Assembly: GCA_015234045.1 (NCBI GenBank)
Contig: JADFWU010000041.1
Location: 1-29,131 of the forward strand
DNA length: 29,131 nt
Direction: 5' to 3'
DNA from: Magnetococcales bacterium
GTDB taxonomy: Bacteria > Pseudomonadota > Magnetococcia > Magnetococcales > JADFWU01
The translations under genes and the position numbers were made by a program. Positions 25,339-29,131 of the stretch are shown here, piece after piece (the first letter of the stretch is position 1; every line of letters begins with the position of its first letter). The notes beneath the pieces are model-generated. The model was not told where the DNA came from, did no database searches, and worked only from the letters and a program-made list of their open reading frames with translations.

Positions 25339-25887
25339 TTAATTATTTCCGTTGCCCTTACCGCTGGAGATCACCTGTGGTTCCCACCAGGTGTAGATCG
25401 CAGGACGACCGCGATAGAGCTGATCTTCATCCAAACCATAGCCAACAAGCCGCACATCGGGCACTTCAAAGCCCAGATATTGGATTGGTAATGGCTCGGC
25501 ATCACTGACTGTTTTGTGCAATAGAATAGCGATTTGTTTGGATGCAGGCTGTAACGGCTTGAGCCATTCCATGAGCTTCTTCATGGAATGGCCAGAATCC
25601 AGAAGGGTATCGACAATCAACAGATCCCGATCTCGGATAAGGCGTTTATCTTCGTTACTCATCCAAGGTTGTTCACTGCCGCGTACTGACACATAAGCCA
25701 TTGGCCAAGACTTATCCAAAGCTTTCATCAGGTCAGCGGCAAACAGAGCACCGCCTTTAAGCATGATCAGTACGACCGGTTTTCTGTTGTGAAAATCCAG
25801 TTCAATCTGCTCTGCCAATTCGTTAACACGACGAAGGAGGTGAGCGGTATCAATAAACACTGTCAATTTTTCCAATGATTCTGACAT
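25339..25887 (-). CDS. hpt: Hypoxanthine phosphoribosyltransferase
   Basis: The 182-residue type I phosphoribosyltransferase salvages hypoxanthine (and perhaps guanine) to nucleotide with PRPP in the cytoplasm. IMLKGGALFAADL near residue 41 and the PRPP loop LLIVDTLLDSGHS at 89-101 define the family, and the end (VGYGLDEDQLYRGRPAIY) matches the usual base-binding hood. The loop's second acidic position is threonine (T94), while the catalytic-base aspartate (D97) is kept. The ATG at 25887 is preceded by AGGAGG at 5-base spacing; a GTG at 25893 overlaps that signal and is rejected. It is the last minus-strand gene after accC, 89 bases away, with twin palindromes in the gap. Confidence 0.85.
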   Translation of the reverse strand: MSESLEKLTVFIDTAHLLRRVNELAEQIELDFHNRKPVVLIMLKGGALFAADLMKALDKSWPMAYVSVRGSEQPWMSNEDKRLIRDRDLLIVDTLLDSGHSMKKLMEWLKPLQPASKQIAILLHKTVSDAEPLPIQYLGFEVPDVRLVGYGLDEDQLYRGRPAIYTWWEPQVISSGKGNGNN

Positions 25888-25910
25888 ACTCACCTCCTAG
25901 ACTATTACCC

Positions 25911-25960
25911 GTTTATAAACTCATATTGACCATTGTGACATCAGGATCAAGTTTATAAAC
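25911..25960. promoter_or_regulatory. Two identical perfect palindromes upstream of hpt (candidate operator)
   Basis: GTTTATAAAC, a perfect 10-bp palindrome, occurs at 25911-25920 and again at 25951-25960, exactly 40 bp apart. Both lie in the short non-coding gap between the accC stop and the hpt start. The hpt-proximal copy contains TATAAA that could serve as a -10 element on the minus strand. Repeated palindromes at a spacing near four helical turns are typical of dimeric regulator sites. The regulator is unknown. Alternatively the two copies could base-pair in RNA. Confidence 0.5.
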
Positions 25961-25976
25961 AAGGGATATTAGTCTG

Positions 25977-27317
25977 CTAAACCTGCTTTAGAAAATGCTC
26001 AAGAAAGTGCATGCTGTAGTTTCCTGATACAAAAGTACTATCCTTAAGGATGCGTCGATGCAGCGGAATTGTGGTTGAAATACCACCAATAACATACTCA
26101 TCCAACGCCCTCTTCATGCGCTGAATAGCCTCATCCCGATCCTTACCATGCACAATCAGTTTACCGATCATGGAATCATAGTATGGTGAAATCCGGTAGC
26201 CATTGAACACATTCGAGTCAACACGAATACCGCTGCCACCTGGCGGATGGTATTCGGTAATCAGACCCGGCGAAGGCATAAAGGTTTCAGGATCTTCCGC
26301 ATTGATACGACACTCGATTGAATGGCCGTTAATCTTTACATCATCCTGAGTCATACTCAGTTTTTTGCCCGCAGCGACACGAATTTGCTCGCGTACCAGA
26401 TCCATACCGGTAATCATCTCGGTAACAGGATGTTCCACCTGAATCCGGGTATTGACTTCCATGAAGTAGAACTGATCACCATCCATCAGAAACTCGAAAG
26501 TACCTGCACCGGAATAACCGATAGCCCGTGCCGCATTAGCAGCCAGTTCACCAAGCTCTTTGCGCTGTTCTACTGTTACCATGGGTGAAGGCGCTTCTTC
26601 CAACACCTTTTGATGACGACGCTGAAGAGAGCAGTCACGCTCACAAAGATGGATTGCGTTGCCGTGTTTATCCGCCATTATCTGAATTTCAACATGGCGC
26701 GGATTATCGATATAGCGTTCGATATAGACCGCATCATTTTTGAAATATTGTTGCGCTTCGCTGCGTGCGACATTGTAGGAGTTAATCAGCGATGCCTCAG
26801 TATGCACCACCTTCATTCCCTTACCGCCACCACCACCAACCGCTTTAACGATCACCGGGAAACCGATTTCCCGAGCGGCTTTCATGGCCTGACTTTCGCT
26901 TTTGACCTCACCCTTGGAGCCTGGCACAACCGGAATACCAGATGCAATCATGGCATCACGGGCACGAACTTTATCACCAAGCAAGCGAATCACTTCCGGT
27001 TCAGGACCGATAAAGGTCAAACCAGACGCTTTGACGATCTCAGCAAACTCCGCGTTCTCAGCTAAAAATCCGTAACCGGGATGTACAGCCTCGGTATCGG
27101 TAATTTCCGCTGCTGCCATAATGGCAGTGATGTTGAGATAGGATTCCAGCGGTGAAGGCGGTCCAATGCAGACCGACTCATCCGCCAGACGAACGTTCAT
27201 GGCATCGGTATCAGCGGTGGAATGGACTGCAACAGTCTGGATTCCAAGCTCACGACAAGCCCGATGAACACGCAGGGCAATTTCGCCCCGATTGGCTATG
27301 AGTATTTTACTGAACAT
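25977..27317 (-). CDS. accC: Acetyl-CoA carboxylase, biotin carboxylase subunit
   Basis: The 446-residue protein begins [17 protein letters not shown], the standard biotin carboxylase N-terminus. The ATP-grasp glycine loop ([14 protein letters not shown], about residue 157), [15 protein letters not shown], and [15 protein letters not shown] follow. It carboxylates biotin on AccB with bicarbonate and ATP as the first step of fatty-acid synthesis. I start it at ATG 27317; a TTG at 27326 would overlap the accB stop and add three residues not usual in the family. It is 5 bases after accB, so the two are co-translated. Confidence 0.97.
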   Translation of the reverse strand: MFSKILIANRGEIALRVHRACRELGIQTVAVHSTADTDAMNVRLADESVCIGPPSPLESYLNITAIMAAAEITDTEAVHPGYGFLAENAEFAEIVKASGLTFIGPEPEVIRLLGDKVRARDAMIASGIPVVPGSKGEVKSESQAMKAAREIGFPVIVKAVGGGGGKGMKVVHTEASLINSYNVARSEAQQYFKNDAVYIERYIDNPRHVEIQIMADKHGNAIHLCERDCSLQRRHQKVLEEAPSPMVTVEQRKELGELAANAARAIGYSGAGTFEFLMDGDQFYFMEVNTRIQVEHPVTEMITGMDLVREQIRVAAGKKLSMTQDDVKINGHSIECRINAEDPETFMPSPGLITEYHPPGGSGIRVDSNVFNGYRISPYYDSMIGKLIVHGKDRDEAIQRMKRALDEYVIGGISTTIPLHRRILKDSTFVSGNYSMHFLEHFLKQV

Positions 27318-27322
27318 GGGCC

Positions 27323-27796
27323 TCAAGCTGGTTCAATCAGGAAAAGTTCTTCACCATATTCTACCGGGCTGGCATTATCTTTCAGTGCTTGTACCACTTT
27401 CCCGGCGAATTCCGCTTCAATCTCATTCATCAGTTTCATGGCTTCGATGATACAAATCACCTGACCTTTTTTCACCATATCGCCCTCTTGAACAAACATC
27501 GGTGATTCTGGTGAAGAGGCGCGATAGAAAGTACCAACCATTGGTGAAACCACTGGTTTGAGATTTCCATAGTCTTTATTTGCCTCAGGCGCCGCCGCTG
27601 CTACAGGCGCTGCTGCCTGAACCACTGGTGCTGCTGGTGCTGCTGGCACCATGGTCTGTGTCACCATAGGCACCACTTCACCACCACCAATACTCCGGGC
27701 AATCCGAAGCGTTGAGCCTTCACGGGTGAGTTCAATCTCAGAGACATCAGTACCATCAAGCATCTTGATGAGCTGTCGAATCTCCTTCAGTTCCAT
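27323..27796 (-). CDS. accB: Acetyl-CoA carboxylase, biotin carboxyl carrier protein
   Basis: The 157-residue protein has an N-terminal helical segment, an Ala/Pro-rich flexible linker (about 50-72), and a C-terminal biotinyl domain with EAMKLMNE, where K121 is the biotinylated lysine. The thumb insertion typical of AccB is visible at about 93-105 ([14 protein letters not shown]). It shuttles carboxybiotin between AccC and the carboxyltransferase, whose genes are not in this window. GAGG lies about 9 bases before ATG 27796. It sits between aroQ and accC in a conserved aroQ-accB-accC order. Confidence 0.97.
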   Translation of the reverse strand: MELKEIRQLIKMLDGTDVSEIELTREGSTLRIARSIGGGEVVPMVTQTMVPAAPAAPVVQAAAPVAAAAPEANKDYGNLKPVVSPMVGTFYRASSPESPMFVQEGDMVKKGQVICIIEAMKLMNEIEAEFAGKVVQALKDNASPVEYGEELFLIEPA

Positions 27797-27901
27797 TTAC
27801 TTATTCCTCTTTTGAATCAGGTTACTGCACTCAGACCAATGATGATTAAATGACAGAGACTTATCTTCTATCCTTGTCCGTGAAACGCACCTAAAGCGAC
27901 T

Positions 27902-28363
27902 TTACGGAGAATTGGCCCTGAGATACCGAACTCCTGCTTCCAGTGCAAAGCGATAACCATCTTTACCCAGACCAACAATTTGGCCCAGGGCGATGTCGCT
28001 GACATAGGAGTGATGACGAAACGGCTCCCGTTTGTGAATATTACTCAAATGCACTTCAATCACCGGTATGGAAACCGCCAACAGCGCATCCCGAATAGCC
28101 ACAGAAGTATGAGTATAGGCCGCCGGATTAATAATGATCAAATCAGTTTGACCACGGGCTTCCTGGATTCGATCAACCAGAACACCCTCATGATTTGACT
28201 GAAAGAAACGAACTGACGCATCCAACGTGCGTCCGAGTTCCTGACACTCTGCCTCAATATCAGCCAGAGAGGCCTGTCCATAGATCCCAGTCTCCCGTTG
28301 TCCCAAGAGATTGAGATTTGGACCATTAAGTACCAGAATCTGCACGGTGCGATTTTGGTTCAA
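27902..28363 (-). CDS. aroQ: Type II 3-dehydroquinate dehydratase
   Basis: The 153-residue enzyme converts 3-dehydroquinate to 3-dehydroshikimate in the shikimate pathway. It has the lid motif [16 protein letters not shown] with R23 and Y29, then [16 protein letters not shown] and the substrate-binding [17 protein letters not shown]. Its length is typical of the dodecameric type II family. The start is a TTG at 28363, supported by AAAGGA 8 bases upstream; an in-frame GTG at 28345 would give the shorter [10 protein letters not shown] form and lacks a comparable signal. The 204-base upstream gap holds a TACAAT-like -10 (28446-28441 on the minus strand) without a good -35. Confidence 0.95.
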   Translation of the reverse strand: MNQNRTVQILVLNGPNLNLLGQRETGIYGQASLADIEAECQELGRTLDASVRFFQSNHEGVLVDRIQEARGQTDLIIINPAAYTHTSVAIRDALLAVSIPVIEVHLSNIHKREPFRHHSYVSDIALGQIVGLGKDGYRFALEAGVRYLRANSP

Positions 28364-28567
28364 CAGCCTTTTCCTTTCCAGTCATTACAATTTTCACGGT
28401 TTCGCTTCATTGTTACGAAAGTTTGCGACTGGGTCCAGTTATTGTAGACAGTTTTTTGTATATTTTTTGTAAAAAGTGGCAAATTGAGATCGTTTGGAAT
28501 GTTTTTCAGGTCAATTGCATAAAGATTTGAATACATTTTCCCACAAAGGAAATATTGACCTATAAAA

Positions 28568-29131
<564 letters not shown>

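Overview
The window is a block of bacterial chromosome with moderate GC, dense coding on both strands and mostly housekeeping or surface-modification genes. The Rnf operon in the order A-B-C-D-G-E, a GatCAB amidotransferase, an aroQ-accB-accC cluster, a DnaJ-related protein of the gammaproteobacterial kind and a flagellin-glycosylation (Maf-type) protein all point to a Gram-negative, motile proteobacterium. Gammaproteobacteria or a deep-branching magnetococcus-like lineage both fit. The sequence alone does not settle which, and no 16S or other rRNA gene is present.

Layout. Positions 1-480 hold a decayed transposase fragment and perhaps the first codons of a gene running off the left edge. Positions 485-6680 form a glycosylation region. 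A Maf-like DUF115 protein lies on the minus strand, divergent from a tightly overlapping three-gene operon of two paralogous TPR-glycosyltransferases and a DnaJ-related protein, which is closed by a hairpin. Positions 6784-10815 encode a large membrane-anchored five-PAS hybrid histidine kinase with two receivers. It converges on the Mrp/ApbC Fe-S carrier ATPase gene (10882-11970, minus), whose terminator is embedded in the last codons of the kinase gene. Positions 12325-17660 are rnfABCDGE, a membrane complex that couples ferredoxin/NAD(H) electron transfer to ion movement. A terminator-like hairpin sits between rnfA and rnfB, and a clear bidirectional terminator follows rnfE. Mrp and Rnf lying back to back is suggestive because both touch Fe-S and redox biology.

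Positions 18006-18718 carry a two-gene HEPN/MNT (HepT/MntA) toxin-antitoxin pair with both diagnostic motifs intact, bounded by terminators. A small hypothetical gene follows on the minus strand (18891-19199). Positions 19457-25179 are gatC-gatA-gatB plus an AsmA-like envelope protein placed one base after gatB. The minus strand then carries hpt (purine salvage), accC, accB and aroQ. The 83-base gap upstream of hpt holds two identical perfect palindromes exactly 40 bp apart, a good candidate operator. The right edge cuts a minus-strand gene whose visible product has a long Pro-Glu tract encoded by a hexanucleotide tandem repeat.

The most second-look-worthy signals are the twin palindromes before hpt, the rnfA/rnfB intercistronic terminator, the mrp terminator inside the kinase gene, the coupling of TPR-glycosyltransferases to a DnaJ-like protein beside Maf, the HEPN/MNT module, and the hexamer repeat at the right edge. 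No CRISPR array, tRNA, rRNA, prophage or complete insertion sequence was seen, and no clearly unprecedented system is claimed.
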